This document shows, one piece after another, positions 8,587-17,970 of a DNA stretch of 64,000 nucleotides. A program made the translations under genes and the position numbers. The notes beneath the pieces were generated by a model. That model was not told where the DNA came from and made no database searches. It saw nothing but the letters and a program-made list of their open reading frames with translations. Origin of the DNA: Echinicola salinicaeni (GTDB lineage: Bacteria; Bacteroidota; Bacteroidia; Cytophagales; Cyclobacteriaceae); contig NZ_JACODZ010000005.1 of NCBI RefSeq assembly GCF_014280965.1, positions 124,001-188,000 of the forward strand, written 5' to 3'. Numbering within the stretch: the first letter of the stretch is position 1; each line of letters opens with the position of its first letter.

Positions 8587-9831
8587 TTATTTGATCATTT
8601 CATACTGCAAAGAAGCAAGGATGAATGGGCCTACTCCCTTGGGGTCGTTAATCCTTATCGGTTCATTAATATAATATTCATAAGAACCATCCCTATAAGG
8701 ATCCCCACCTAATCCGGCAACACCGCAAACATTGGTGATGCTTATCCCTCCATCCTCATCTTCCCGAATAAATTCATTTATCAAACCATTATAGGCATTT
8801 ATTCCAGCATCTTTATATTTTTTATCCAAATACCCCTTGGAAGATCCTTTTAGCAGGAAATAAGCAAACATACTAGAACATGAAGATTCCAAATAGTTTC
8901 CTTCACGATCACCTTGGTCCACGACTTGGTACCAAACACCCGTTTCATCTTGGTATTTCACAATTCCTGCAGCTATTTTCTTAGCTACATCAATAATCAT
9001 ATTTCGCTTAGGATGATTTTCCGGTAAATAGTCCAAAACATCAACCACCGCCATACTAAACCAACCTATACTCCTTCCCCAATAATTTTTTGAAAGACCA
9101 GTCTCTGGGTCCGCCCACCTTTGCTCTTTGCTTTCATCCCAAGCATGATGATACAGACCAGTTTCTTCACTGTAACCATATTTATCCATTACGTAGATTT
9201 GATTGGCGACATCATCAAAAAGCATCGACTCATCAAATACTGCAGCATATCTTGCTAAAAATGGAGATCCCATATATAATCCATCCAACCACATTTGATG
9301 TGGATATACTTTTTTGTGCCAAAAACCTCCCTCAGAATTTCTAGGGTGCTTTCTCATCTGATCCCTTAATTCCTCTACTGCCAGTTGATACTTTTCTTTG
9401 CCTGTTTCTTCGTAAAGTCCAATCAAAAATTTCCCTCCGTTTACCCTGTCTATATTAAAATCTGACTTTTTATAGGTTTTGATTTCACCTTGATCATTGA
9501 TCATGAAATCTGCAAAGTTCAAAATATAATCCAAAAATCTTTCCTCACCAGTCTTTTCATAAACCTTCTCCATAGCTGTCATGATAAGTCCATGGGTGTA
9601 TTCCCACTTTGGTTTTTCGTTGAAGTCCAATGTCCACCCCTTGGGGTTTCTTTTAATTTCTGAATCAGCCATCCAAGTAGAATACACTTGGGTATTGGCT
9701 TCTTTTTCAGTACTCTTGGCCTCCCCTCTATTTTCTTCAACGGTTTTTGACTGACAGGAAAATAATCCCACTATAAGCGATAATGCAAGAAATATTTTTT
9801 TCGAAACAACTGGTTTTTGGGTCATATACAT
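8587..9831 (-). CDS. GH105 unsaturated rhamnogalacturonyl hydrolase, lipoprotein
   Basis: This 414-residue protein has a lipoprotein signal (lipobox LFSC, Cys26) and an (alpha/alpha)6-barrel of the YteR/RhiN type. The probable catalytic Asp183 lies in WLDGLYMGSP. Other family motifs are HHAWDE, NYWGRSIGWF and YLESSCSSMFAY. GH105 enzymes release the unsaturated uronate left at the non-reducing end by pectate or rhamnogalacturonan lyases, so a lyase is expected elsewhere in the genome. It is the first gene of the leftward run and shares a 725-base divergent region with the LacI regulator. A second ATG two codons downstream (9825) is possible. Confidence 0.87.
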   Translation of the reverse strand: MYMTQKPVVSKKIFLALSLIVGLFSCQSKTVEENRGEAKSTEKEANTQVYSTWMADSEIKRNPKGWTLDFNEKPKWEYTHGLIMTAMEKVYEKTGEERFLDYILNFADFMINDQGEIKTYKKSDFNIDRVNGGKFLIGLYEETGKEKYQLAVEELRDQMRKHPRNSEGGFWHKKVYPHQMWLDGLYMGSPFLARYAAVFDESMLFDDVANQIYVMDKYGYSEETGLYHHAWDESKEQRWADPETGLSKNYWGRSIGWFSMAVVDVLDYLPENHPKRNMIIDVAKKIAAGIVKYQDETGVWYQVVDQGDREGNYLESSCSSMFAYFLLKGSSKGYLDKKYKDAGINAYNGLINEFIREDEDGGISITNVCGVAGLGGDPYRDGSYEYYINEPIRINDPKGVGPFILASLQYEMIK

Positions 9832-10077
9832 AGGAAAAAGGTTATTTTTCTAAAATCATTAACTATAAGGTCTTTTACGGGGATTGTTTAAATCCAACAC
9901 CTTAGTCGTTTCTAATTGTTATGGGAGACAAAACGACGTCTAAAAAAATAAAATTCAAATGAATTTGTCCAAAAAATGCTGCAAGAACCTTTATAATATC
10001 ATTGGATGTATTCATGTTATTTGGGATTTTAATTGACTATTTATAAGAAGCCTAGGTTTTCAAATCAAACAGAAATA

Positions 10078-10097
10078 TCTCCTTCAAGCGAAGGAGA
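10078..10097. promoter_or_regulatory. Perfect stem-loop in the divergent control region
   Basis: TCTCCTTC and GAAGGAGA form an 8-base perfect stem around an AAGC loop. No T-run follows on either strand, so it is not an obvious terminator. It would lie in the 5' leader of the GH105 transcript if that begins to its right. Confidence 0.4.
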
Positions 10098-10206
10098 CAT
10101 TTCGTATCATTAACCCTAAACTAATTATATACAATTCTTAATTATCCCTCTGAAAGTGAAAACACTCACCTATCAAAAGGATGATTACTCAATTTGTACA
10201 CAACAA

Positions 10207-10223
10207 TGAGCAATCGATTGCAT
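10207..10223. promoter_or_regulatory. LacI-type operator in the divergent control region
   Basis: TGAGCAATCGATTGCAT contains the perfect palindrome GCAATCGATTGC (10210-10221). The same 17 bases recur exactly at 11646-11662 inside uxaC. The LacI regulator at 10557 is the likely binder, and the site is placed to control the leftward enzyme operon. Confidence 0.68.
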
Positions 10224-10394
10224 AGTTAATTATTTTTTATGACACTTTAAAATTTTATCCTAAAAAATCGACAAAATAACCATAAACAAGTCGACATATT
10301 TGATCATACAAAGTCTTTATACTTAAAATACAGCTTAAAACAGTAAAAAAATATATTTATTTTTCTTGACATAGGAGGAATAAATGAGCTATAT

Positions 10395-10410
10395 TGCGCA
10401 AACGATTACA
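10395..10410. promoter_or_regulatory. Second LacI-type operator in the divergent control region
   Basis: TTGCGCAAACGATTAC matches the extended operator before susC (TTGCGCAATCGATTGC) at 13 of 16 positions. It lies about 115 bases upstream of the lacI -7 box, so it fits regulation of the leftward operon or DNA looping better than direct occlusion of the lacI promoter. Confidence 0.6.
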
Positions 10411-10523
10411 TCAATAAATTAGTATAGATGTAAAATAATGCAATTACCCATTATTATATAATGCCAAAAAGCTTTGAGTGGACAGTCAATAAAATTTATA
10501 TGACTTAAGTTAAAGTTAAGTAG

Positions 10524-10531
10524 TACATTTG
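10524..10531 (+). promoter_or_regulatory. Probable -7 box of the lacI-uxaC-uxaB promoter
   Basis: TACATTTG matches the Bacteroidota -7 consensus TAnnTTTG and lies 26 bases before the lacI start. No convincing -33 TTTG is seen. Confidence 0.45.
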
Positions 10532-10556
10532 AGTTTTTGGCAACCAGACTAAAGCG

Positions 10557-11597
10557 ATGAACAAAAGAAAAAAAGCGACCATCCATGATATAGCTTCAAA
10601 GCTCGGCATAACTGCAAGTACTGTCTCAAGGGCCTTAAACAACCATCCAAGAATCAGCGATGCGACTAAAAAACTGGTTCAAAAAGCTGCCAAAGAAGTA
10701 AATTACCAACCTAATAATATAGCCGCTGCCCTTAGAAATGGAAGGAGTAAATTGATTGGTATCGTAGTTCCAACGGCCAACAGGAATTTCTTTTCATCGG
10801 TAGTCAGAGGTATTGAGGAAATTGCCAACCAACTCAATTACAAAGTAATCATTTGTCAATCTTACGAAAATTTTGAAAAGGAAACTCAAACTGTTGATGC
10901 ATTATTGAGTGCAAGGGTGGATGGAATCATCATGTCAATTGGAAAAAATACAGATGATTTTGAGCATTTGGAAAGAGTTGTTGAAAAAGGCATTCCCCTT
11001 GTTTTGTTTGATAGGATCACGGAAGAAGTAGCCGTTAACCAGGTAGTGATTGATGATTATATCGGTGCTTACAAATCTGTAGAACACTTAATCCAAAATG
11101 GTTTTACCAAAATCGCACACTTTACCAATCCCCGAAAAATAAATATTTATAGTGAACGACTTCGAGGCTATGCTGATGCTCTAAAAGAAAATGGAATCCC
11201 CTTTGATCAAAACTTGATCATCGAAAGTAATATGCAGCTGGAAGATGGACAGCAAAGCACCTTAAAGATGTTAGAGGAAGGGATTGATTTTGACGCCATA
11301 TTCTCATCCAGTGACTATGCTGCTATGGGAGCCTTACAAATCCTTAAAGACAAAGGCATAAAAGTACCGGAAGATGTAGGGATTGCCGGCTTTGGAAATG
11401 AACCTTTCACATCTTTTACCACCCCTTCGTTGACCACCGTTGACCAAGTCAGTATTCCCATGGGCAACGTGGCCGCAGAATTATTCTTTGAACTGTTGAA
11501 GGCTGATCCTAAAAAGTTTGTTCCACAAAAAACAGTGCTCAAGCCAGAGCTAATCATCCGCGGTTCCTCGACCAGAAAAGTCACACAAGTCAAATAA
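10557..11597 (+). CDS. LacI-family regulator of pectin/galacturonate utilisation
   Basis: This 346-residue protein has the LacI helix-turn-helix at its start (TIHDIASKLGITASTVSRAL, about 8-27) and a hinge region (NYQPNNIAAALR). A periplasmic-binding-like effector domain begins at GIVVPTANRNFF, with DDYIGAY and IIRGSS typical of the family. It is divergent from the pectin enzymes and starts the lacI-uxaC-uxaB operon (35 bases to uxaC), so it probably senses galacturonate or a pectin oligomer. The target, binding the ATCGAT-cored operators found here, is inferred. It is a paralogue of the LacI at 45865-46890. Confidence 0.9.
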   Translation: MNKRKKATIHDIASKLGITASTVSRALNNHPRISDATKKLVQKAAKEVNYQPNNIAAALRNGRSKLIGIVVPTANRNFFSSVVRGIEEIANQLNYKVIICQSYENFEKETQTVDALLSARVDGIIMSIGKNTDDFEHLERVVEKGIPLVLFDRITEEVAVNQVVIDDYIGAYKSVEHLIQNGFTKIAHFTNPRKINIYSERLRGYADALKENGIPFDQNLIIESNMQLEDGQQSTLKMLEEGIDFDAIFSSSDYAAMGALQILKDKGIKVPEDVGIAGFGNEPFTSFTTPSLTTVDQVSIPMGNVAAELFFELLKADPKKFVPQKTVLKPELIIRGSSTRKVTQVK

Positions 11598-11632
11598 GAA
11601 ATATTATTCACATCTAAATAAAAAGAAGAAAA

Positions 11633-13078
11633 ATGTTGGACGAAGTGAGCAATCGATTGCATGATAAACGTAAAAACTTCCTTGACGAGGATTTTTTACT
11701 GCAAAGTGAATTTGCAAGTACCCTTTACCATGATTATGCAAAAGATCTACCAATCATCGATTATCATTGTCACCTTTCCCCTAAAGACATCGCTGAAAAT
11801 AGACAGTTTAAGAATCTAACAGAAATTTGGCTGGCTGGTGACCACTATAAATGGAGAGCTATGAGAACACTTGGTGTGGACGAAAAATACATTACAGGGA
11901 AAGCTTCAACCGACCAAGAGAAATTCGAGAAGTGGGCAGATACTGTCCCCTACACTTTAAGGAATCCTCTATACCACTGGACACACCTTGAGCTAAAAAG
12001 ATACTTTGGGATTGACACTCTATTAAGTTCAGATTCTTCTGGAAGCATCTATGAAAAGGCATCTTCCTTACTTCAAACTTCTTCTTATAGCGTCCAAGGA
12101 TTACTAGAAAAAATGAATGTAGAAACAGTCTGTTCCACAGATGACCCTGTTGATAGCCTTGAATTTCATGTGAAAGCAAAAAAAGAAGGTATCAAACCTA
12201 ATTTGTTTCCAGCATTTAGACCTGATAAATCTTATGCTGTTGAAAATCCGAACGACTACCTAGATTATATCCAAAAGTTGGAGGAAGCATCTGGTATTGA
12301 AATCAAAAACTATAATGACCTGTTGCAGGCATTAGAAAACAGGGTTGACTTTTTCCATCAGCATGGTGGCCGACTTTCTGACCATGGATTGGAACAATTA
12401 TACTTCTTCAAATTGGGCAAATACAATACTGACAAGTTATTTTCTAAGCTCCAATCCCATCAATCATTGACACAAGAAGAAATCAATTACTTTAAATTTG
12501 AAACCCTGCTCCATTTAAGCAAAATGTATCATGCTAAAGGATGGACCCAGCAATTCCATTTAGGGGCATTAAGGAATACAAATGATAGAATGATGAGCAT
12601 ACTTGGTCCAGATACCGGGTTTGACTCTATAGGGGATTTCTCCCAAGCAGCAGCCATTGCCAGCTTTTTAAACCAGCTGGATAGTACCGACCAATTGGCA
12701 AAGACCATACTTTACAACCTGAACCCTGCAGACAATGAGGTCATGGCTACGATGATAGGTAATTTTAATGATGGTTCTGTAAGAGGAAAAATCCAGTTTG
12801 GATCAGGATGGTGGTTCTTGGATCAAAAGGATGGCATGGAAAAACAAATGAATGCCTTATCCAATATGGGGCTCTTAAGTTGTTTTGTAGGAATGCTTAC
12901 TGATTCCAGAAGTTTCCTCTCCTTCCCTCGTCATGAGTATTTCCGAAGAACATTATGCAACCTTCTTGGAAATGATGTGGTGAACGGAGAACTTCCAGCG
13001 GATGAAAAATGGCTAGGTAAAATTGTCAGTGACATCTGTTATTACAATGCAAAAAATTACTTTCAGTTTGAACAATAG
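11633..13078 (+). CDS. uxaC: Glucuronate/galacturonate isomerase
   Basis: This 481-residue enzyme interconverts D-galacturonate and D-tagaturonate (or D-glucuronate and D-fructuronate) in the cytoplasm. Diagnostic UxaC segments are EDFLL, YHDYAKDLPIIDYHCHL with its metal-binding histidines, GDHYKWRAMRT, NPLYHWTHLEL, HLGALRNTN and FPRHEYFRR. Compared with the E. coli enzyme, the conserved part begins at KNFLDEDFLL. The first dozen or so residues are therefore an extension, and codons 5-10 of that extension are exactly a LacI-type operator (11646-11662). The ATG at 11633 has a purine-rich stretch just upstream. It is cotranscribed with lacI and uxaB. Confidence 0.95.
   Translation: MLDEVSNRLHDKRKNFLDEDFLLQSEFASTLYHDYAKDLPIIDYHCHLSPKDIAENRQFKNLTEIWLAGDHYKWRAMRTLGVDEKYITGKASTDQEKFEKWADTVPYTLRNPLYHWTHLELKRYFGIDTLLSSDSSGSIYEKASSLLQTSSYSVQGLLEKMNVETVCSTDDPVDSLEFHVKAKKEGIKPNLFPAFRPDKSYAVENPNDYLDYIQKLEEASGIEIKNYNDLLQALENRVDFFHQHGGRLSDHGLEQLYFFKLGKYNTDKLFSKLQSHQSLTQEEINYFKFETLLHLSKMYHAKGWTQQFHLGALRNTNDRMMSILGPDTGFDSIGDFSQAAAIASFLNQLDSTDQLAKTILYNLNPADNEVMATMIGNFNDGSVRGKIQFGSGWWFLDQKDGMEKQMNALSNMGLLSCFVGMLTDSRSFLSFPRHEYFRRTLCNLLGNDVVNGELPADEKWLGKIVSDICYYNAKNYFQFEQ
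11646..11662. promoter_or_regulatory. LacI-type operator inside the uxaC coding start
   Basis: TGAGCAATCGATTGCAT is identical over 17 bases to the operator at 10207-10223 and lies 14 bases after the uxaC ATG. A repressor bound here could block elongation into uxaC-uxaB, or the site could act as an auxiliary operator for looping with 10210 and 10398. Confidence 0.6.
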
Positions 13079-13093
13079 AAACTCATATAAACC

Positions 13094-14512
13094 ATGAAAA
13101 CACTCAATAGACAAAATATCCCTCAATTTCCTGAAAGGCCCGTTAAGGTACTTCAATTTGGAGAAGGCAATTTTTTAAGGGGTTTCGTAGACTGGATTAT
13201 TGATATCATGAATGAAAAAACAGATTTCAATGGTGATGTTCAAATTATCCAACCCATTCCTCAAGGAATGGGAGATCTTATCAATCAACAAGAGGGACTT
13301 TACCATGTGCAGTTAAGTGGTATTCAAAATGGCATTGCCAAAGAATCTACCCGTCTTATCAACTGTGTGAAGGGGGTGCTAAATCCATATGAGGACTATC
13401 AGGCCTATTTGAAATTGGCAGAAAACCCTGATTTGAAATTCATTATCTCCAATACCACTGAAGCAGGAATTTCGTTTAACCCTAATGATGACAGTAAAGA
13501 CAAAATTCCCGACTCTTTTCCTGGTAAATTAACAGCGCTGTTATATCACAGATTTGAAGTTTTCAATGGGGGCAAGGAAAAAGGGCTGCATATCATCCCC
13601 TGCGAACTCATAGATAAAAATGGAGAGAAGCTTAAAGAAACCATATTGCAATATGCTTCACTTTGGCAACTACCAAAAGGATTTATCGATTGGTTAAATG
13701 CGAGCAATACTTTTTCAAACACCTTAGTAGATAGGATTGTCCCTGGGTTTCCGAAAGAAACGATAAAAGAAATCCAAAGCGATATTGGCTATGAAGACAA
13801 CTTGGTTGTTAAGGCTGAACCTTTCCACCTATGGGTGATCGAAGGACCTGAAGCAATCAAAGAAGATTTCCCAGCTGATAAGGCCGGTTTGGACGTAATT
13901 TTCGTAAAAGACCAAAGCCCATACAGAACGAGAAAAGTAAGAATTTTGAACGGAGCCCATACCTCTTTGGTACCTGTAGCCTATTTAAATGGCTTAAGAA
14001 CAGTAAGGGAATCAGTGGAAGATCCAAAAGTAGGAAAATTTCTCAACGACACCATTCAGAATGAAATCATCCCAACTTTAGATCTACCCAAAGAAGAGCT
14101 GAAGCAATTTGCCAATGATGTCATGGACCGCTTTAAAAACCCTTTTGTAAAACACCTTCTAAGCTCCATTGCCCTGAATTCAATTTCTAAATTCAAAGTA
14201 AGGGTACTTCCATCATTATTGGAATACAAAGAACGAAAAAACGAACTTCCTCAGAATTTAATACATTCTCTTGCAGCATTACTTCTTTTCTATAAAGGAA
14301 CATTTAATGGTGAAGAGACTCCAGTTAACGATAATGAGGAAATTATGAGCTTTTTCAAGAATATTTGGGAATCTGATGATCTCGAAAAAGTAGCCCACGA
14401 AGCCCTAAGGAATATTGAACTTTGGGATATTGATTTAAGTACCATTGAAGGTCTCGAAGCTGCAGTAATCCAGCAAATGAACCTAATCAGTGAGTTGGAA
14501 AAAGTAAAATAA
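13094..14512 (+). CDS. uxaB: Tagaturonate reductase
   Basis: This 472-residue NADH-dependent mannitol-dehydrogenase-family enzyme reduces D-tagaturonate to D-altronate. It follows UxaB of E. coli along its length: MKTLNR start, LQFGEGNFLRGFVDW nucleotide-binding segment, SNTTEAGISF, IIPCELID, NTLVDRIVPGFP, RILNGAHTSLVPVAYL and KHLLSSIALNS. It is 15 bases after uxaC. The next pathway genes (altronate dehydratase, KDG kinase and aldolase) are not in this window. A terminator follows. Confidence 0.95.
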   Translation: MKTLNRQNIPQFPERPVKVLQFGEGNFLRGFVDWIIDIMNEKTDFNGDVQIIQPIPQGMGDLINQQEGLYHVQLSGIQNGIAKESTRLINCVKGVLNPYEDYQAYLKLAENPDLKFIISNTTEAGISFNPNDDSKDKIPDSFPGKLTALLYHRFEVFNGGKEKGLHIIPCELIDKNGEKLKETILQYASLWQLPKGFIDWLNASNTFSNTLVDRIVPGFPKETIKEIQSDIGYEDNLVVKAEPFHLWVIEGPEAIKEDFPADKAGLDVIFVKDQSPYRTRKVRILNGAHTSLVPVAYLNGLRTVRESVEDPKVGKFLNDTIQNEIIPTLDLPKEELKQFANDVMDRFKNPFVKHLLSSIALNSISKFKVRVLPSLLEYKERKNELPQNLIHSLAALLLFYKGTFNGEETPVNDNEEIMSFFKNIWESDDLEKVAHEALRNIELWDIDLSTIEGLEAAVIQQMNLISELEKVK

Positions 14513-14542
14513 TAAGTTTCACTTCAGTAGGCACTAAAGAAA

Positions 14543-14565
14543 GGGAGGCTTTGAACCTCCCTTTT
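14543..14565. terminator. Terminator between uxaB and the S9 peptidase gene
   Basis: GGGAGG (14543-14548) and CCTCCC (14556-14561) are followed by TTTT. An A/T-rich flank on the other side lets it serve both convergent genes. Confidence 0.75.
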
Positions 14566-14566
14566 C

Positions 14567-17383
14567 CTATTCTGATAATTCATATTTTAAAGTTTTCCCC
14601 TTTTCAACTGCTGGAATTCCTTCCTTCATCCATAAAGGAGCAGGAGCGCCTTTGAGATAGTGATCGAAAAACTGTGAAAGCCTGATCGAAAGGTCCTTTC
14701 TATTCTTTCTTTTCCTCAGGTTATGATCTTCCCCGTTATAGACCAAAAACCAAGCAGGTGTCCTATTTCTTTTTAAAGCCATGAAAAATTCAATCCCTTG
14801 GTACCAAGGAACTGCACCATCTGCATCATTATGCATGATCAAAACAGGTGTCTTGACCCTATCAGCATAAAATAAAGGCGAGTTTTCAATATAATGCATA
14901 GGCTTTTCCCAAAGGGTCCCTCCTATTCTTGACTGCGTCTGCTCATACTGAAACATCCTACTCATTCCCGAGCCCCAGCGAATCCCTCCATAGGCCGATG
15001 TCATATTGGACACAGGAGCACCTGCACCGGCAGCCTTGAACATATCTGTTTGGGTGATCAAATAAGCTACTTGATAGCCACCCCAACTTTGACCTTGAAT
15101 AGCTATGTTTTCTGAATCCACATATCCTTTGGCTACGACAGACTGTACCCCCGGGACTACACAATCATAGGCACTTGGTCCCGGCAAACCTATTTCATAT
15201 TTAATATCAGGAACAAAAACCACATAGCCATTACTTACAAAATAAGATATATTGATGATCGAGGCACTAGGTGCTGGGCTGATATAATTATGAAGACTAT
15301 TTGACCTTCTTTCATAGAAATAAACCATCATCGGATATTGTTTATTTCCATCAAAGTTTTCCGGTTTATAAATCAAACCTTGTAAAGAATCGCCTTTTAA
15401 GGTCATATATTCTGTTAGCTCAACTGTTCCCCAATTGATATTTTCCTGCTGTGGATTGGCATTAGAAAGTTCAGTCAGATTAAAACTCCCCAATTTTGTA
15501 GCATATACATCCGGATATTCATGAAACGTAGACCTTCTTAAAATTAAATCGTCTGTATTTTTCGCTTTATCCAAACCAAAATAGCGATGATCCGAATATA
15601 TCAGTTCCTTCGGCTCCAAGTCTCCTTTGATATCCCCTAAGAAATAGCCACTTTTTTTATTTCTATCATTAAATGCAGACAGAACAAAGGGAGCTTTGGG
15701 GTCTATATAATTCTTTTCGCTATCCAGTACTTCTCTTCTAAAAACAATGTGCTTCTTTTCTCCAAGCTTCTTTGTCAAACAAACTGGGGTTTGCTTTGAT
15801 TTGGGATCTATTTTCCAAATATCATATTGATCATAGACAATAACAGCCTCATCCTTCTCCATCCAACCCGCAAAACCATAGGAACCTGGCATGCTCGGAC
15901 TATCATGTAATTGATCATAGAAATCTCCTCCAATACCATCGGTAAGGTTAATCAATTTATCCTCAGCAATATCATAAGCTAACCAAGCGCTATCCCTATA
16001 ACTATACCAGTTTACGTACTTTCCTTCAGGTGACAAACTTGGATATCCGCTGGCATTTTCAACGATTAACTTTCTTCCGCCAGTTGTAATATCCACGAGA
16101 TAAAAATCCCTACCAATCTGTATATCCCAACTATAATTAATTCGATAAGGACTATCATCTGTTGCAATGGCCAAATCAAGCTTTGCCCTACGGTCCAAAT
16201 TTATATTCTCCAACTGCCTATCTGCCAATTGCACCACCTTACCTGATTTTAATTCATAAACAGCTAGGAAGGTCTTGTTTTCGTCCCTTGATTTATTTTT
16301 CAACTGCATTGGCTGGATCTCTAAGTCATTCCACGACCAAATATCCAATGAAACCCTCTCTTCATCCAAGATAGTGGTATCCTCTTCATAGGCATATTTC
16401 TTATAATCCTCTTTCAAACTAAAAAAAAGTTTATCACTCTTTTCAGAAAACTGAAGCCTTCCATTTTCTGCTACTCTACTCTTAGGTAATATCCCCTCAG
16501 TATCCTTGCTTACAATCTCTTTCTTCGTCTCCTTTCTAATGTCAAAAAGGAATAACTGATAATAAGGCTCTTCGGATTTTGCCGAATCTTTAGTGGCTGT
16601 AAAAGCAAATCTTTTCAAATCCTTGGACAAGGCCACATTTCCATACTTGGTTTTACCTGTGTCAACAGTTATTTCTTCTCCATTCTCCAAATCCAAAAGA
16701 GAAATCCCAGCATTGTTAAGGGTATCCTCCTTTGCATTTATCATATACAACCAATCTCCCTCCTCTGAAAAGCCATATTTATTCACCCTATCAAATTGAT
16801 ACGTAATACTTCCTTCAAAATTCCTCACCACCAACTTCGTCCCATCTGTCTTCAGCTTCTTATGTTTATCAGCTTTTTTTACAGAATCGCTTGCTGTACT
16901 ATCTTTGATATCTTTTTCTTGATGAAAATGGATAGCCAACCAATTTCCTTTCTTTTTTGCTACCTTATAAGATTTTATCTCAGGCAATTTCTCTACAGCC
17001 TCCTTTTCCATATTCAAAATAAAAAGACTGTCCTTGGGCATTTCCTTTGACCCGACTTCATTTAATTTCAATGACCGGATTGAATCCTTTTCAGCTTTTA
17101 TTATGCCTACAGCCCATTTACCGTCATTAGAAAAATTGAAATCTGTACCCCTGGATACTGTAATCATCTTACTTGGATGATCATGGGACACCACCTCAAA
17201 CCGACCATCTCCATCTTGTGGGTTCACTTCATATCCTACCCAATGGCCATCATCTGTAATTTTGGTTGAAGAAATTGCCTCCCATTGATCATAATCTTTA
17301 TGAGTGAGCGGCCTTTTCTGTTGACCAAAGGCTGAAACAGCTAAAATGAATAATGAAAAAACAATTGCAATCCTTTTCGTCAT
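14567..17383 (-). CDS. Exported S9-family serine peptidase (prolyl oligopeptidase superfamily)
   Basis: This 938-residue protein has a signal peptide (about 1-20, ending VSAFGQ). A long N-terminal region of beta-propeller type runs to about 680, and the alpha/beta-hydrolase peptidase domain is at the C-terminus. The nucleophile is Ser766 in GQSWGGY, the acid is in HNDADGAVPW and the histidine is in NGEDHNLRKRKNR. It probably degrades peptides in the periplasm; the exact S9 subfamily (DPP or acylaminoacyl type) is not fixed. It stands alone on the leftward strand with 587 bases of non-coding sequence upstream. Confidence 0.88.
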   Translation of the reverse strand: MTKRIAIVFSLFILAVSAFGQQKRPLTHKDYDQWEAISSTKITDDGHWVGYEVNPQDGDGRFEVVSHDHPSKMITVSRGTDFNFSNDGKWAVGIIKAEKDSIRSLKLNEVGSKEMPKDSLFILNMEKEAVEKLPEIKSYKVAKKKGNWLAIHFHQEKDIKDSTASDSVKKADKHKKLKTDGTKLVVRNFEGSITYQFDRVNKYGFSEEGDWLYMINAKEDTLNNAGISLLDLENGEEITVDTGKTKYGNVALSKDLKRFAFTATKDSAKSEEPYYQLFLFDIRKETKKEIVSKDTEGILPKSRVAENGRLQFSEKSDKLFFSLKEDYKKYAYEEDTTILDEERVSLDIWSWNDLEIQPMQLKNKSRDENKTFLAVYELKSGKVVQLADRQLENINLDRRAKLDLAIATDDSPYRINYSWDIQIGRDFYLVDITTGGRKLIVENASGYPSLSPEGKYVNWYSYRDSAWLAYDIAEDKLINLTDGIGGDFYDQLHDSPSMPGSYGFAGWMEKDEAVIVYDQYDIWKIDPKSKQTPVCLTKKLGEKKHIVFRREVLDSEKNYIDPKAPFVLSAFNDRNKKSGYFLGDIKGDLEPKELIYSDHRYFGLDKAKNTDDLILRRSTFHEYPDVYATKLGSFNLTELSNANPQQENINWGTVELTEYMTLKGDSLQGLIYKPENFDGNKQYPMMVYFYERRSNSLHNYISPAPSASIINISYFVSNGYVVFVPDIKYEIGLPGPSAYDCVVPGVQSVVAKGYVDSENIAIQGQSWGGYQVAYLITQTDMFKAAGAGAPVSNMTSAYGGIRWGSGMSRMFQYEQTQSRIGGTLWEKPMHYIENSPLFYADRVKTPVLIMHNDADGAVPWYQGIEFFMALKRNRTPAWFLVYNGEDHNLRKRKNRKDLSIRLSQFFDHYLKGAPAPLWMKEGIPAVEKGKTLKYELSE

Positions 17384-17970
17384 ATTTAAGAAGGGTTAAT
17401 ATTTTCGGTAAATAACTTGATGATTGACAAATTATAAATATCCATCAATTTTCGACAAACAATCCTAGTCCAATGGTTAGATTTTATTATAAACAGTGCG
17501 AAAACAATCCCACCTAAAAAAAGATATTAAACGAAAAGCCCCACGCTTATCTGGTAAAGAGAAAAAACTAATCACAATGTATTCCGAATTATTTATAAAT
17601 AATTTACATAAAAAGATAATTTCATTCCAAAAAAGCTGTTTCAATTAAATCATGGAATTCGAAAGGAAATAAAACAAAAAAGTCCTGCCAATGGCAAGAC
17701 CCTTTTCAGAATATAAACCCAAATATAACTTTAGAGATTAAAAGTTTCGATTTCAAAACCATTGCAAAAGAATAAGATTTCGTTTTAAACCAAAAATTAT
17801 TTTAAACCTATGGAATAAACACCAAATATTCCTCTCTATTCACAATGTAATCCCAAAGTAAATACATTTTTCATTATTTTACAAATCAAAAAAAATGTTA
17901 GCTGAAATTTTGACAATTCAACAATTAAAATGCATCTTTATTTAAATAACAATAACCAAATAAATAAATA
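17384..17970. other. Non-coding interval between the S9 peptidase and lrp genes
   Basis: This 587-base AT-rich interval separates two divergent genes. I find no exact TAnnTTTG box for either gene and no credible open reading frame. The one clear structure is the leftward terminator-like hairpin at 17676-17700. Confidence 0.5.
17676..17700 (-). terminator. Leftward intrinsic terminator without a known gene
   Basis: On the reverse strand GTCTTGCC-ATT-GGCAGGAC (one mismatch in the 8-base stem) is followed by six T. It has the form of a strong rho-independent terminator, yet no leftward gene lies between it and the lrp start at 17971. Confidence 0.6.
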
